A DNA stretch of 64,000 bases from Geodermatophilus sabuli (GTDB lineage: Bacteria; Actinomycetota; Actinomycetes; Mycobacteriales; Geodermatophilaceae), in assembly GCF_010686765.1 (NCBI RefSeq), contig NZ_JAAGWF010000010.1, positions 186,001 to 250,000 on the forward strand, given 5' to 3'. Of the stretch, positions 21,519 to 32,657 are shown one piece after another; positions within the stretch are counted from its first letter, which is position 1, and every line of letters begins with the position of its first letter. Below the pieces are notes generated by a model. It did no database searches, was not told the DNA's origin, and saw nothing but the letters and a program-made list of their open reading frames with translations. Both the position numbers and the translations under genes were made by a program.

Positions 21519-22157
21519 TCACGGCCGGCCCAGCAGGCGCAGTGCCTGCCGCAGCAGGACGGCGACCTCGACCGAGCCGGTGGCGACGACCTGCTCGTCG
21601 GCGATCGGGGCGAGCTGGGCGACCGCGCTCTCGGCCTCCTTGCCGGTCCAGCCGAGGCTGACCAGCGCGGCGGTCAGCTGGTCGCGCCACGGTGCCACGG
21701 GGGTGACCGAGCCCAGACCCGCGGGTGCGGGTCCGTCGAGCGAGGTGTCGGAGGTGGTGCTGCCCAGCCGGTCGCGCAGCTCCAGCACCAGCCGCTCGGC
21801 GCCCTTCTTGCCGATCCCCGGCACCTGCATGAGCGCCTTGAGGTCGCCCATGGACACCGCACGGCGCACCTCGCGCGGCGGGTGGATGGCGAGCACCGCC
21901 TGCGCCAGCCGCGGCCCCACGCCGTTGGCGGTCTGCAACAGCTCGAACAGCTGCCGCTCGTCGTCGTCGGCGAAGCCGTAGAGGGTGAGGGAGTCCTCGC
22001 GGACGACGAGGCTGGTGGCCAGCCGGGCCTGCTCCCCCACCGCGAGCCGGGCGATCGTGCCGGGGGTGCACTGCACCGACAGCCCGATCCCGCCGACCTC
22101 CACCACGGCGCCCTCCGGGGACACCGCAGCCACCCGGCCGTCCACGCTGGCGATCAC
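21519..22157 (-). CDS. ruvA: Holliday junction DNA-binding subunit RuvA
   Basis: 212 residues from GTG 22157. N-terminal OB fold beginning [12 protein letters not shown], helix-hairpin-helix motifs ([12 protein letters not shown] and [16 protein letters not shown]), an acidic/Gly linker and the C-terminal RuvB-interacting domain ([15 protein letters not shown]). It tetramerises on Holliday junctions and loads RuvB. The start overlaps ruvC by 4 bp. Confidence 0.96.
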   Translation of the reverse strand: MIASVDGRVAAVSPEGAVVEVGGIGLSVQCTPGTIARLAVGEQARLATSLVVREDSLTLYGFADDDERQLFELLQTANGVGPRLAQAVLAIHPPREVRRAVSMGDLKALMQVPGIGKKGAERLVLELRDRLGSTTSDTSLDGPAPAGLGSVTPVAPWRDQLTAALVSLGWTGKEAESAVAQLAPIADEQVVATGSVEVAVLLRQALRLLGRP

Positions 22158-22720
22158 CGGGACACCCCCGTCCAGCGCGGCAGGGTGGTGGACCGGACCG
22201 GCGCGCCGATGCCGCCGGCCAGCGCGGCCACCCGCAGCCGCTGCTGGGCCGGACCGCGCCAGACGTGGCAGACGGCGAGCGCCAGCGCGTCGGCGGCATC
22301 GGCCGGCTTCGGCGGCGTCGCCAGCCCCAGCACGCGGGTGACCATGAGGGTGACCTGCTCCTTGTCCGCGCGCCCGCTCCCGGAGATGGCGGCCTTGACC
22401 TCGCTGGGCGTGTACCAGGCGACCGGCCGGTCGGCCTGGGCCGCGGCCAGCGCGGCGACGCCGGCGGCCTGGGCGGTGCCGGTGGCGGTGCCCTTGTTGT
22501 TCTGGGTGAACACCCGCTCGATCGCCACCACGTCGGGACGGTGCTCGCGCAGCAGGGCGGTGACGGACGTGTGCAGCTCCAGCAGCCGCAGCTCCAGGTC
22601 GAGCTCGGCCGACGTCCGGACGACGCCGACGCCCACCGCGGCCGGCCGTGCGCCCGGCCGACCGTCGACCACGCCCCATCCGCACCGGGTCAGGCCCGGG
22701 TCGATGCCGAGCACCCGCAT
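22154..22720 (-). CDS. ruvC: crossover junction endodeoxyribonuclease RuvC
   Basis: 188 residues from ATG 22720 with a GGAGGGG Shine-Dalgarno. RNase H-like fold with the four metal-binding acidic residues present: D7 (GIDPGL), E68 (AIERVF), D141 and D144 ([11 protein letters not shown]). It resolves Holliday junctions by paired nicks. First gene of ruvCAB. A 234-bp gap holding a dispersed repeat lies upstream, between ruvC and yebC. Confidence 0.96.
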   Translation of the reverse strand: MRVLGIDPGLTRCGWGVVDGRPGARPAAVGVGVVRTSAELDLELRLLELHTSVTALLREHRPDVVAIERVFTQNNKGTATGTAQAAGVAALAAAQADRPVAWYTPSEVKAAISGSGRADKEQVTLMVTRVLGLATPPKPADAADALALAVCHVWRGPAQQRLRVAALAGGIGAPVRSTTLPRWTGVSR

Positions 22721-22810
22721 GAAGAGCCCCTCCGCCAGCCGAACGCTTGTTCGACCCACGCTAACCGGCAGAGCCGACACGATCGCGCCGACACGCCACC
22801 AGCGGACCCG

Positions 22811-22873
22811 GCCCCGTCCCGAGGCCCGCGCCGGGCGTGCGAGGGGTGAGTGAGGACGACGGGGTCCTCTCTC
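22811..22873 (-). repeat. dispersed intergenic hairpin repeat, copy 2
   Basis: About 63 bp in the ruvC/yebC gap, sense on the minus strand. The hairpin arms GAGGAC and GTCCTC are kept although the loop is longer (CCCGTC) than in copy 1, so pairing is conserved while the loop varies. The distal part has GCCCGGCGCGGGCC and ends GGGACGGGGC. The rest of 22721-22954 shows no gene. Confidence 0.75.
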
Positions 22874-22954
22874 AGCCGACCTCGTCCACGGGTCGGCGTC
22901 CGCCACCGGTCCGCTCCTCGCTCGCCGGCGCTCGCTGCGATGCTCCCGGCGGCG

Positions 22955-23703
<749 letters not shown>

Positions 23704-23707
<4 letters not shown>

Positions 23708-24366
23708 GACTTACCCCTCTCGTTCCCGGCGACTGCGCCGGCCTGCTGGGCCAGGTGCTCGCGGACGATGTCGACGAACAGCGCGTGCACCCGGCGGTCC
23801 CCGGTCAGCTCGGGGTGGAAGCTGGTGGCCACCAGGTGCCCCTGGCGGACGGCGACGATCTTACCGTCGGCCGGCCCACCGACGACGCGGCCGAGGACCC
23901 GTACCTCGGGGCCGGCCTCCTCGACCCACGGGGCCCGGATGAAGACCGCGTGCAGAGGACCGCCGGCGATCCCGTCCAGGGCCACCTCCGACTCGAAGGA
24001 GTCCACCTGCCGGCCGAAGGCGTTGCGCCGCACCGTCACGTCCAGCCCACCGACGGTGACCTGGTCGGCGGGCGCGTCGAGCAGCCGGTCGGCGAGCATG
24101 ATCATCCCGGCGCAGGAGCCGTACGCGGGCAGTCCGCCGGCGATCGCCGCGCGCAGCGGCTCGAGCAGCTCGAAGCGGGCGGCCAGCTTGGCCATCGTGG
24201 TCGACTCCCCGCCGGGCACGACCAGGCCGTCGATCCGGGCGAGCTCCGCGGGCCGCCGCACGGTCACCGCCTCCGCGCCCTGGGCCCGCAGCGCGGCCAG
24301 GTGCTCCCGGACGTCGCCCTGCAGGGCCAGCACGCCGATCACGGGGACGGCGGGGTTCTCGCGCAC
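23704..24366 (-). CDS. pdxT: pyridoxal 5'-phosphate synthase glutaminase subunit PdxT
   Basis: 220 residues from GTG 24366; a shorter start at GTG 24342 would begin at the family N-terminus [10 protein letters not shown]. Class I glutamine amidotransferase with oxyanion strand PGGEST (51-56), nucleophile Cys85 in GSCAGMI and the His184/Glu186 pair in SFHPEL. It supplies ammonia from glutamine to PdxS for PLP synthesis. Overlaps yebC by 4 bp. Confidence 0.95.
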
Positions 24367-24377
24367 GGCGGACCAGG

Positions 24378-25529
24378 CTACGGCGCTGACGGCTCCGGCC
24401 CGGCGGCCCGGTGGGAGCTCCAGGTCAGCAGCCGCTCCAGGGGTCCGCGGCCCATGCGCAGCCGCCAGGCCGTCGCCACGACGAGGGCGGTGACGGTGAA
24501 CCGGGCCCAGACGTCCCACCCCGGGGCGAAGGGCAGGTCCAGCAGCCAGATCGCGACGATCTGGGCGGTGTAGACCGACAGCGCCAGCGCGCCCACCGCC
24601 GCCACCGGGTAGGTGACCCGCGGCAGCCGGTCGGCCAGGACGAGGCACACGCCGATCACCGCCACGGCGACGCCGCAGGAACCGATCAGCTCGAACGGCG
24701 TCCCGCTGTGCGGTTGGGCACCGGCGAACCAGGCGGGGTCCCAGGCGTCCTCCCGGCGGAAACCGATCCGCAGGCCCTCCAGTCGCCGTCCCCGCCCGGC
24801 CAGCCCGGCGGTCACCCAGCCACCGAGGTAGCCGAGGACGGCGGCCGCCGTCCCGCCGGCGACCAGAGCCAGCCGCACCCGGGCCGCGCCCAGGTCCAGC
24901 CGGCCGACGGCCAGTCCGACGAGGACGAAGGCCCACCAGACCAGCGCCGGGTAGGAGCCGGTGGTGGAGAGCAGGACGAACGGCGAGGACGCCTCGTCCC
25001 GCGCGGTCGCGTACTGCCCCACCTCGACGACGGCGAACGGGCCGGCCACGGCGATGCCGGCCGCCAGCAGCAGGAGCCGCCCCGGCGGCCACCGGAGGAA
25101 GGGGAGGGCGAGGACGAAGAGCACGGCGTAGACGCCGAGGATGATCGCGACGAACGTGCTGAGCACCTCGAGCACGCCGCCGATCGCGAACACCCAGGCC
25201 GCGCGCACCAGGACGCGGGTGCGGGCCCGGCCCAGGGCGGCTCCCTCGACGGGTCGCGCTCCGCCGGACAGGAGCGCGATGGACACCCCGGCGAGGGTGG
25301 CGAACAGGATCGACGACCGGCCCTCGACGACCGCGCCCCAGGTCGAGGGATCCCCGCCCAGGTCGGCGGTGGGACCGAGGTGGGCACCGAACATGCCCAG
25401 CACGGCGAGCCCGCGCGCGACGTCGAGCCCGGCGATGCGCGGCCTCTCCCCGGCGCGCAGGGTCCCGGCTCCGGCGTCCTCCGCCGGTCGGGCGGTCACC
25501 GCCGGGGGGCGGCCGGGCAGCGGGCTCAC
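24378..25529 (-). CDS. multi-pass membrane protein, acyltransferase-like (DUF1624/DUF418-type)
   Basis: 383 residues with about ten transmembrane segments. The N-terminal [23 protein letters not shown] is typical of DUF418/HGSNAT-like membrane acyltransferase proteins (R-x-x-G-x-D-x-x-R-G pattern), and the [13 protein letters not shown] segment near the C-terminus fits DUF418. The substrate is unknown. It sits between pdxS (4-bp overlap) and pdxT (11-bp gap), so it is co-translated with PLP biosynthesis genes. In mycobacteria a tesB-type gene occupies this slot. A link to PLP metabolism is not evident from sequence. Confidence 0.8.
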   Translation of the reverse strand: MSPLPGRPPAVTARPAEDAGAGTLRAGERPRIAGLDVARGLAVLGMFGAHLGPTADLGGDPSTWGAVVEGRSSILFATLAGVSIALLSGGARPVEGAALGRARTRVLVRAAWVFAIGGVLEVLSTFVAIILGVYAVLFVLALPFLRWPPGRLLLLAAGIAVAGPFAVVEVGQYATARDEASSPFVLLSTTGSYPALVWWAFVLVGLAVGRLDLGAARVRLALVAGGTAAAVLGYLGGWVTAGLAGRGRRLEGLRIGFRREDAWDPAWFAGAQPHSGTPFELIGSCGVAVAVIGVCLVLADRLPRVTYPVAAVGALALSVYTAQIVAIWLLDLPFAPGWDVWARFTVTALVVATAWRLRMGRGPLERLLTWSSHRAAGPEPSAP

Positions 25530-26440
25530 CAGCCGCGGGTCGCGTACCGCTCGCTGTCGGGCAGCGTGGCCACGTTGATGCCCACCATCGCCTCGCCGAG
25601 CCCGCGGGAGACCTTGGCGACCACGTCGGGGTCGTCGTGGAACGTGGTCGCCTGGACGATGGCGGCGGCCCGCTGGGCCGGGTCGCCGGACTTGAAGATC
25701 CCGGAGCCGACGAAGACGCCCTGGGCGCCCAGCTGCATCATCATCGCGGCGTCGGCCGGCGTGGCGATGCCACCGGCGGTGAAGAGCACGACCGGCAGCT
25801 CGCCCCGCCGCGCCACCTCGACCACGAGGTCGTGGGGGGCGCGCAGCTCCTTCGCGGCGACGAACAGCTCGGTCTCGTCGAGGGTGCCCAGGTGCCGGAT
25901 GCCGGCCCGGATGGCGCGCATGTGCCGGACCGCCTCGACGACGTTGCCCGTGCCCGCCTCACCCTTGGAGCGGATCATGGCCGCGCCCTCGGAGATCCGG
26001 CGGAGTGCCTCACCCAGGTCGGTGGCCCCGCACACGAACGGCACGGTGAACGCGCTCTTGGCGATGTGGTGCGCCTCGTCGGCGGGGGTGAGCACCTCGG
26101 ACTCGTCGATGTAGTCCACGCCGAGGCTCTGCAGCACCTGCGCCTCGACGAAGTGCCCGATCCGCGCCTTGGCCATGACCGGGATGGAGACCGCGCCGAT
26201 GATGCCCTCGACCATGTCGGGGTCGCTCATGCGCGCGATCCCGCCCTGGGCGCGGATGTCGGCGGGCACCCGCTCGAGCGCCATGACCGCGACCGCCCCG
26301 GCGTCCTCGGCGATCTTCGCCTGTTCCGGGGTGACGACGTCCATGATCACCCCGCCCTTGAGCTGCTCGGCCATGCCGCGCTTGACGCCCTCGGTGCCGG
26401 TGGAGACGGGGGTGCTGTGCTGTGCGTCGTGCGCTGCCAC
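25526..26440 (-). CDS. pdxS: pyridoxal 5'-phosphate synthase lyase subunit PdxS
   Basis: 304 residues from GTG 26440 with a GAGGCAG Shine-Dalgarno. (beta/alpha)8 barrel with the two substrate-binding residues visible: Asp34 in VIMDV and the Schiff-base Lys91 in MAKARIGH. Further motifs are [10 protein letters not shown] and [17 protein letters not shown]. It condenses ribose 5-phosphate, glyceraldehyde 3-phosphate and ammonia (from PdxT) into pyridoxal 5'-phosphate. The stop overlaps the membrane acyltransferase-like gene by 4 bp. Confidence 0.97.
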   Translation of the reverse strand: MAAHDAQHSTPVSTGTEGVKRGMAEQLKGGVIMDVVTPEQAKIAEDAGAVAVMALERVPADIRAQGGIARMSDPDMVEGIIGAVSIPVMAKARIGHFVEAQVLQSLGVDYIDESEVLTPADEAHHIAKSAFTVPFVCGATDLGEALRRISEGAAMIRSKGEAGTGNVVEAVRHMRAIRAGIRHLGTLDETELFVAAKELRAPHDLVVEVARRGELPVVLFTAGGIATPADAAMMMQLGAQGVFVGSGIFKSGDPAQRAAAIVQATTFHDDPDVVAKVSRGLGEAMVGINVATLPDSERYATRGW

Positions 26441-26493
26441 GGGAGACTGCCTCGGGATCGACGGGAAGGGCGGGCGGCCCATCCTACGGCCGA

Positions 26494-27042
26494 TCAGGAC
26501 CGTGGCCGGCCCGCACCGACGCTGCCGGTGAGCTCGTGCAGCCCGTCCTCGATGTCGAAGAACCGGGGCATCGGGTGCGAGGCGTGCAGGCGCAGCAGGC
26601 TGGGCAGACGTCGGGTGCGCAGCGCGTGGGTGTCCCGGACGGCGTCGTTGTAGAAGCGCCGGGCCAGCCCGATCCGCGTCCACGTGCCCTCCAGGTCCGC
26701 CCGCAGCGCGGCCGGCACCCCGGGCAGCTCGTCGGGCAGCTCGCGCAGCTCGCGGCCCAGCGCGTTCTCGGCCAGCTCCCGGTCGCGGGTCCAGGGGGCG
26801 CGGGCCTCCCGGGCCACCGCCGCCAGACGCCGGGCCCGCTCCTCCCCCATGGCGGCGGCGTGGTCGCGGGCGAGCTCGGCGGCCAGCCCGGCCCTGCGCC
26901 GCAGCTGGGTCTCCAGCGCCGTCCAGGCCCGGTCGACGCGGGACTCGAGCCGGCCCAGCCGGGTCACCGTCCACAGCGACCACGCGGCCAGGACCAGGGC
27001 GACGGCGGCGAGCGCGAGCAGCAGCCAGACGTCGGGGGTCAC
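26494..27042 (-). CDS. LemA-like membrane-anchored protein
   Basis: 182 residues from GTG 27042. One N-terminal transmembrane helix (about 5-28) is followed by an Arg/Ala/Leu-rich coiled-coil region (about 28-135) and the segment [24 protein letters not shown], which resembles the LemA-family signature. The topology fits a membrane-anchored helical bundle on one side of the membrane. Function unknown. It lies 11 bp after pimA and 53 bp before pdxS. Confidence 0.72.
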   Translation of the reverse strand: MTPDVWLLLALAAVALVLAAWSLWTVTRLGRLESRVDRAWTALETQLRRRAGLAAELARDHAAAMGEERARRLAAVAREARAPWTRDRELAENALGRELRELPDELPGVPAALRADLEGTWTRIGLARRFYNDAVRDTHALRTRRLPSLLRLHASHPMPRFFDIEDGLHELTGSVGAGRPRS

Positions 27043-27053
27043 GGCGGGTCAGG

Positions 27054-28283
27054 CTAGCGCTGCACCCACCGCCGCAGGGCCGACCGGAGCGGGGCGTCCC
27101 CGGTTTCGCCGTCCGGGACCGGGCGCAGCTCGGCCGGCCCGTCGTACTCGGCGGCCGTGACGGCGCCGCTGCCCGGCGGGACGACGGTCTCGTACACGGC
27201 GAGGATGCGGCGGGCGATCTGCGACCAGTCGTAGCCGGCGGCCACCTGGGCGCCGCGGGTCGACAGGTGCGCCCGCCGTTCCGGATCGGAAAGCAGGTCG
27301 ACGAGGGCACGGGCCAGCTCCCGGGGGTCCCCGCGACGGACCAGCACGCCGGCCGCGCCGTCCTCGAGCACCGAGGCGAACGCGTCGAGGTCGCTGGCCA
27401 CGATCGGGGCGCCGGCCGCCAGGGCCTCGATGAGGATGATCCCGAAGGACTCCCCCAGCAGGTTGGGCGCGCAGTAGACGTCGACCGACCGGAGGAAGGC
27501 CGCCTTGTCCTCCTCCGACAGCGTGCCGAGGAGCGTGACGTGCGCCCGCAGGTCGTCGCCGAGCAGCTCGTGCACCGCGTCGGGGTCACCCCGGCCGGCG
27601 ATGAGCAGCTGCGCGCCCGGATGGTGCCGGACCACGGTCCGCATCGCCTCGAGCAGCACGGGCAGGCCCTTGCGCGGCTCGTCGTAGCGCCCCAGGAAGC
27701 CGATCGTCGGGCCGTCGACACCGCGGGCCCGGCCGGGCAGCGCCGGCCCGTGCGCGAAGGCGTCGACGTGCACGCCGTTGGGGATGATCACCGCGTCGCC
27801 CCCGAGGTGCTCGACCTGCACCCGCCGGGCGAAGTCGCTGACGGCGATGCGGCCGCTGATCCGCTCCAGCCAGGGGCGGACCACCGGCCCCCAGGCCGCC
27901 AGCCACTTGGACCGGATGGTCGCGGCGTGGAACGTGGCGACGATCGGGCCGGTGGCGATCATGCAGACCAGCAGGCCGATCGAGGGCGGCGCCGGGTCGT
28001 GCACGTGGACGACGTCGAAGGCGCCCTCGCGCAGCCACCGGCGCACCCGCGCGGCCGAGACCGGCCCGAACTGCACGCTGGCCATCGACCCGTTGTAGGG
28101 GATCGGCACGGTCCGCCCGGCCCACGTGACGTGCCGGGCCGGCAGTGACTCCTCGTGCTCGGCCGGGGTGAGCACCTCGACGTGGTGCCCCATCCCCCGG
28201 AGCGTGTCGGCGAGGTCGCGCACGTGGTACTGGACGCCGCCGGGGACGTCCCACTGGTAGGGGCAGACCAGGCCGATCCGCAT
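27054..28283 (-). CDS. pimA: phosphatidylinositol alpha-mannosyltransferase, PimA-type GT4
   Basis: 409 residues from ATG 28283. GT-B glycosyltransferase with N-terminal [25 protein letters not shown] and [18 protein letters not shown], and the nucleotide-sugar binding [22 protein letters not shown] segment. PimA transfers mannose from GDP-mannose to phosphatidylinositol at the inner membrane face, the first step of phosphatidylinositol mannoside synthesis. Assignment rests on order: pgsA, acyltransferase and this gene are contiguous as in mycobacteria. Stop/start fusion with the acyltransferase (TGATG). Confidence 0.92.
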   Translation of the reverse strand: MRIGLVCPYQWDVPGGVQYHVRDLADTLRGMGHHVEVLTPAEHEESLPARHVTWAGRTVPIPYNGSMASVQFGPVSAARVRRWLREGAFDVVHVHDPAPPSIGLLVCMIATGPIVATFHAATIRSKWLAAWGPVVRPWLERISGRIAVSDFARRVQVEHLGGDAVIIPNGVHVDAFAHGPALPGRARGVDGPTIGFLGRYDEPRKGLPVLLEAMRTVVRHHPGAQLLIAGRGDPDAVHELLGDDLRAHVTLLGTLSEEDKAAFLRSVDVYCAPNLLGESFGIILIEALAAGAPIVASDLDAFASVLEDGAAGVLVRRGDPRELARALVDLLSDPERRAHLSTRGAQVAAGYDWSQIARRILAVYETVVPPGSGAVTAAEYDGPAELRPVPDGETGDAPLRSALRRWVQR

Positions 28284-29302
28284 CAGCCCGGCTCCGGCCC
28301 GGTCCGGCTCGGCGAGCTCGCCGGAGCGGCCCCGGGGTCGGGCGGCACGTCGGCCCAGATCCGGCCCAGCACGTGCCAGTCCTCCGGTCGCCGCGCGATG
28401 CCGTCGGCGAACGCGTCGGCGACCCCCTGCATCGCGGCACCGACCCGGTCGCGCAGCCGGCCGGAGCCGCCGACGGGCACCTCCGGGGAGAAGGTCAGCC
28501 GCCAGCCGCGGTCGGTGAACTGGCACACGGTCGGGATCAGGGCGGCGCCGGTCTGCGCCGCCAGCAGCGCCGCGCCGCCGGGCATGGTCGCGGTCCGGCC
28601 GAAGAAGGAGACCGGCACCCCGCCCGTGCCGAGGTTCCGGTCGACGAGCAGGCACGTCACGCCGCCGTCGGCCAGCCACTCGCGGAGCACCTCCGTGCTC
28701 GGCCGCGGCCCGCCGGTCAGCGGCACGACCCGCATGCCGAGCGACTCCCGGTAGGCGAGGAACCGGCGGTAGAGGGACTCCGGGCGCAGCCGCTCGGCGA
28801 CGGTCAGGAACGGGCCGCCGAGGAAGTCGACGAACCAGACGCCGGCGGCGTCCCAGTTCCCGCTGTGCGGCAGGACCATCACCAGCCCCCGGCCCTCGTC
28901 GCGCGCCCGCCGGACGTGGTCGGCGCCGACGACCTCGGTGCCGGCCACGATCCGGTCGCTGCGCAGGCGCGGAAGCCGGAACGCCTCCTGCCAGTAGCGG
29001 GCGTAGGAGCGGACGGCCCGCCGGGTGAGCGCGTCCAGTTCGCCCTCGGTCAGCCGGCCGCCGGTGACCACCCGCAGGTTGGCCCGCAGCTGGCGGACAC
29101 CGCGCCCGTCCCGGCCGGCGGCCCACCGGCCGGCGGCGTCGAACCCGCCGCGGGCGACCGGCTCGGGCAGGAGCTTGACCGCGCCCCAGCCGGCGGCGAA
29201 GCCGAGGTCGGTGGCCCACGCCGCCGTCCGCGCCCGCAGGCCCGGTCCCGGCGGGACGGCGGTCGACCCCGCGTCCGCCGGAGCGACCGGCTCGGCGCTC
29301 AC
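28283..29302 (-). CDS. phosphatidylinositol mannoside acyltransferase, PatA/HtrB-type
   Basis: 339 residues from GTG 29302. LpxL/HtrB acyltransferase fold with the catalytic HX4D motif HSGNWD (H146, D151), then LRPESLYRRFLAYRESLGMRVVPL and LLVDRNLGTGGVPVSFFGR. In the phosphatidylinositol mannoside pathway this enzyme acylates the mannose of PIM at the cytoplasmic face of the membrane. The start overlaps pgsA by 4 bp and its stop shares one base with the pimA start, so the three genes are translationally linked. Confidence 0.92.
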   Translation of the reverse strand: MSAEPVAPADAGSTAVPPGPGLRARTAAWATDLGFAAGWGAVKLLPEPVARGGFDAAGRWAAGRDGRGVRQLRANLRVVTGGRLTEGELDALTRRAVRSYARYWQEAFRLPRLRSDRIVAGTEVVGADHVRRARDEGRGLVMVLPHSGNWDAAGVWFVDFLGGPFLTVAERLRPESLYRRFLAYRESLGMRVVPLTGGPRPSTEVLREWLADGGVTCLLVDRNLGTGGVPVSFFGRTATMPGGAALLAAQTGAALIPTVCQFTDRGWRLTFSPEVPVGGSGRLRDRVGAAMQGVADAFADGIARRPEDWHVLGRIWADVPPDPGAAPASSPSRTGPEPG

Positions 29303-29943
29303 GGCGCGTCGCCCGCCGGTGGCACCGACGACGGCAGGGCGCGGCCCCGGGACTGGCGGTGCACCTCGGCGAACCGCTGCCCGACGGTGACCGCGCTGCC
29401 CACGAGCAGCACCCACAGGCAGACGTGCAGCGCGTACGGGATGCCGAGCCCGGTGAAGCCGGTGCCGACCAGCACCAGGATCAGCCGCTCGGTGCGCTCG
29501 ACGACCCCGACGTCGCAGCGCAGCCCCATGCCCTCCGCCCGCGCCTTGACGTAGGAGGTGAGCACGCCCAGGACCAGGCAGACCAGGGCGAGGAACACGA
29601 TCAGCCGGTTGTCCCCGCCGTCGGAGAACCACCACGCCAGCGCGCCGAAGACCGCCGCGTCGGCCGCCCGGTCCCCGGTGGAGTCCAGGACGGCGCCGAA
29701 CACCGTGCCACCGCCGCGGGCCCGGGCCAGGGCGCCGTCGAGCATGTCCAGCAGCACGAACGCGGTGACGGTGACGGCCCCCCACCACAGGTGACCGGTG
29801 CCGATCAGGGCCGCCGCGCCGGCGACCGCGCCGAGGGTGCCGGTGACCGTCACCATGTCGGCCGTCACCCCGGCCCGGACCAGCCGGCCGACCACGGGCG
29901 CCCAGAACCGACCCACGGCGGCGCGGGCGTTGACGCCGAGCAC
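29299..29943 (-). CDS. pgsA: phosphatidylinositol phosphate synthase, CDP-alcohol phosphotransferase
   Basis: 214 residues from GTG 29943, about six transmembrane helices. The complete CDP-alcohol phosphotransferase motif is present: D66, D69-G70, A73-R74, G83, D87 and D91 with canonical spacing. Next to PIM genes it most likely condenses CDP-diacylglycerol with inositol phosphate, as actinobacterial PgsA1 does. The HIT gene lies one base upstream and the acyltransferase overlaps downstream. Confidence 0.93.
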   Translation of the reverse strand: MLGVNARAAVGRFWAPVVGRLVRAGVTADMVTVTGTLGAVAGAAALIGTGHLWWGAVTVTAFVLLDMLDGALARARGGGTVFGAVLDSTGDRAADAAVFGALAWWFSDGGDNRLIVFLALVCLVLGVLTSYVKARAEGMGLRCDVGVVERTERLILVLVGTGFTGLGIPYALHVCLWVLLVGSAVTVGQRFAEVHRQSRGRALPSSVPPAGDAP

Positions 29944-29944
29944 G

Positions 29945-30532
29945 TCAGTCCTCCCGCGCGGCGCCGGCGGCGACCGGCCACTGCCCGGCCAGCAGCGCCC
30001 GGGTCTCCCGCAGCACCTCGGGCAGCACCCGGGTCAGCCCGATGACCGGCATGAAGTTGGTGTCCCCGCCCCACCGCGGCACCGCGTGCTGGTGCAGGTG
30101 GTCGGCGATCCCGGCCCCGGCCACCGACCCCTGGTTCATGCCGATGTTGAACCCGTGCGCGCCGCTGACCGCCCGCACGGTCCGCATCGCCGCCTGGGTG
30201 AACGACCCGAGCTCGGCCACCTCGGCGACGGTGAGGTCGGTGTAGTCGGGCACGTGCCGGTAGGGCACGAGCATCAGGTGGCCGGCGTTGTACGGGTAGA
30301 GGTTCAGGACGGCGTAGACGCGCTCCCCCCGGGCGACGACCAGCCCCTCCTCGTCGTCCATCTGCGGGATCAGGCAGAACGGGCAGTCGTGCTCGCCGGT
30401 GGGCTTGCCCTCCCCGCGGATGTAGGCCATCCGGTAGGGCGTCCACAGGTGCTCGAAGACCGTCGTCGGCCCGCCGTCGTCGCTGGAGACGGCGACCCGG
30501 ACGTCCGGCTCGTCGGTGGTCCCGGCACTCAT
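29945..30532 (-). CDS. HIT-family nucleotide hydrolase/phosphorylase
   Basis: 195 residues from ATG 30532. Histidine-triad motif HLHQHAVPR (H145, H147, H149) and an N-terminal zinc-type CPFC (50-53), as in Ap4A phosphorylase-like HIT proteins. The Mycobacterium gene in the same position acts on diadenosine polyphosphates. Predicted cytoplasmic enzyme clearing dinucleoside polyphosphates or adenylylated by-products; adjacency to thrS (4-bp overlap) fits, since synthetases make Ap4A. Confidence 0.92.
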   Translation of the reverse strand: MSAGTTDEPDVRVAVSSDDGGPTTVFEHLWTPYRMAYIRGEGKPTGEHDCPFCLIPQMDDEEGLVVARGERVYAVLNLYPYNAGHLMLVPYRHVPDYTDLTVAEVAELGSFTQAAMRTVRAVSGAHGFNIGMNQGSVAGAGIADHLHQHAVPRWGGDTNFMPVIGLTRVLPEVLRETRALLAGQWPVAAGAARED

Positions 30533-32556
30533 CCGGCCACCAGCGCGTCGGCGGTGGGGTCGACGTTGGCGCGGCTGCCGACCCACTGCGCGATCGCGGT
30601 GACCGCCTGGTCGACCGGGACGCCGTTGTGCTGGCTGCCGTCGCGGAAGCGGAAGGACACCGCCCCGGCCTCGGCGTCGGTGGCGCCGGCGATGAGGACG
30701 AAGGGCACCTTCTGCTTGCTGGCGGTGCGGATCTTCTTCTGCATGCGGTCGTCGGAGTCGTCGATCTCGACCCGGATGCCCCGGGCGCGCAGCTGCAGCG
30801 CCACGTCGGCCAGGTACGGCACCTGCTCGTCGGTGATCGGGATCCCGACCACCTGCACCGGCGCCAGCCAGGCCGGGAACGCGCCCGCGTAGTGCTCGGT
30901 GAGGACGCCGAAGAACCGCTCGATCGACCCGAACTTCGCCGAGTGGATCATCACCGGCTGCTGGCGGGTGCCGTCGGCGGCGCTGTACTCCAGACCGAAG
31001 CGGGCCGGCTGGTTGAAGTCGTACTGGATGGTCGACATCTGCCAGGTGCGCCCGATCGCGTCGCGGGCCTGCACGGAGATCTTCGGCCCGTAGTAGGCCG
31101 CCCCACCCGGGTCGGGCACGAGCTCCAGGCCGGTCTCCCGGGCCGCCTCCTCGAGCACCCGGGTGGCGACCGCCCACTCCTCGTCCGACCCGATGAACTT
31201 GGGACTCTCGTCGCGGGTGGAGAGCTCCAGGTGGTAGTCGTCGAGGCCGAAGTCGCGCAGCAGGCCGAGCACGAAGGCCAACAGGTGCCGGATCTCGCCG
31301 GGTGCCTGCTCCGGGGTGACGTAGCTGTGCGAGTCGTCCTGGGTGAGCCCACGCACGCGGGTCAGGCCGTGGACGACGCCGGACTTCTCGTACCGGTACA
31401 CCGAGCCGAACTCGAAGAAGCGCAGCGGCAGCTCGCGGTAGGACCGCCCGCGCGACCGGAAGATCAGGTTGTGCATGGGGCAGTTCATGGCCTTGAGGAA
31501 GTACTCGCTGTTCTCCAGCTCCATGGCCGGGAACATCGTGTCCTCGTAGTAGGGCAGGTGCCCGGAGGTCTCGAACAGGCCGCGCTTGCTGATGTGCGGC
31601 GTCCCGACGTAGTCGAAGCCCTCCTCGAGGTGCCGCGCGCGGACGTAGTCCTCCATCTCGCGCTTGACGACGCCGCCCTTGGGGTGGAACACGGCCAGCC
31701 CGGAGCCGATCTCGTCCGGGAAGCTGAACAGGTCCAGCTCCACCCCGAGCCGGCGGTGGTCGCGGCGCTCGGCCTCGGCCAGCTGCTCCAGGTGGGCCTT
31801 GTGCGCCTCCTTGCTCTCCCAGGCCGTGCCGTAGACGCGCTGCAGCTGCGGGTTCTTCTCACTGCCCCGCCAGTACGCGGCGGCCGACCGGGTGAGGCTG
31901 AACGCGGGGATGGCGTTGGTGCGCGGCAGGTGCGGGCCCCGGCACAGGTCGGTCCAGACCCGCTCGCCGGTGCGCGGGTCGAGGTTGTCGTACATGGTCA
32001 GCTGCGCGCCGCCCACCTCGACGGAGGCCCCGTCGTCCTCGGACGGGGCCTCGCCCCCCTTCAGGCCGATCAGCTCGAGCTTGTAGGGCTCGGCGGCGAG
32101 CTCGGCCCGCGCGTCGGCGTCGCTGACCTCCCGCCGGGCGAAGTGCTGCCCCGCGCGGACGATCTCGGTCATCTTCTTCTCGAGGGCGGTGAGGTCCTCG
32201 GGGGTGAAGGGCCGCTCGGGGTCGAAGTCGTAGTAGAAGCCGTTCTCCACCGGCGGCCCGATGCCCAGCCGGGTGCCCGGGAACAGTGCCTGCACCGCCT
32301 GGGCCAGCACGTGCGCGGTGGAGTGCCGGATCACCGCCCGGCCCTCGGGGCTGGCGGCGGGCACCGGTTCGACCTCGACGTCGGTCTCCGGGGTCCACGC
32401 GAGGTCCCTCAGCTCACCGGTGGCGGGATCGCGGACGACGACCGCGCCGTCGGCGCCCTTGAGCGGGACCCCGGCGTCCTTGAGCGCCTGCTGCGCCGTC
32501 GTCCCGGCCGGCACCCGGACCGGACCGTCGGCGGTGGGCGAGGGCGGGGTCGACAC
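30529..32556 (-). CDS. thrS: threonine--tRNA ligase
   Basis: 675 residues from GTG 32556. N-terminal TGS domain (about 5-75), editing/SAD domain ([18 protein letters not shown]), class II core with the zinc ligand in [11 protein letters not shown], motif 2 [21 protein letters not shown] and a C-terminal anticodon-binding domain ([18 protein letters not shown]). It charges tRNA-Thr and edits Ser-tRNA-Thr. First gene of the minus-strand supercluster that continues to relA. The 101-bp gap upstream holds a terminator for the neighbouring MOSC gene. Confidence 0.97.
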   Translation of the reverse strand: MSTPPSPTADGPVRVPAGTTAQQALKDAGVPLKGADGAVVVRDPATGELRDLAWTPETDVEVEPVPAASPEGRAVIRHSTAHVLAQAVQALFPGTRLGIGPPVENGFYYDFDPERPFTPEDLTALEKKMTEIVRAGQHFARREVSDADARAELAAEPYKLELIGLKGGEAPSEDDGASVEVGGAQLTMYDNLDPRTGERVWTDLCRGPHLPRTNAIPAFSLTRSAAAYWRGSEKNPQLQRVYGTAWESKEAHKAHLEQLAEAERRDHRRLGVELDLFSFPDEIGSGLAVFHPKGGVVKREMEDYVRARHLEEGFDYVGTPHISKRGLFETSGHLPYYEDTMFPAMELENSEYFLKAMNCPMHNLIFRSRGRSYRELPLRFFEFGSVYRYEKSGVVHGLTRVRGLTQDDSHSYVTPEQAPGEIRHLLAFVLGLLRDFGLDDYHLELSTRDESPKFIGSDEEWAVATRVLEEAARETGLELVPDPGGAAYYGPKISVQARDAIGRTWQMSTIQYDFNQPARFGLEYSAADGTRQQPVMIHSAKFGSIERFFGVLTEHYAGAFPAWLAPVQVVGIPITDEQVPYLADVALQLRARGIRVEIDDSDDRMQKKIRTASKQKVPFVLIAGATDAEAGAVSFRFRDGSQHNGVPVDQAVTAIAQWVGSRANVDPTADALVAG

Positions 32557-32620
32557 GGAGGCGCTCCAGGGTGGTGAGGGACGGACCCCCCGAGCCTAGT
32601 GCGACCCGGCGCTGCCCCCG

Positions 32621-32650
32621 GGAGGACGGCCGGACCGGCGGCCGTCCTCC
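32621..32650 (-). terminator. hairpin terminator after MOSC gene
   Basis: 11-bp perfect stem (32621-32631 with 32640-32650) and 8-nt loop, 7 bp beyond the MOSC gene stop on the minus strand. It marks the left edge of the tRNA/MOSC/HNH zone. Confidence 0.6.
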
Positions 32651-32657
32651 GGCGAGG

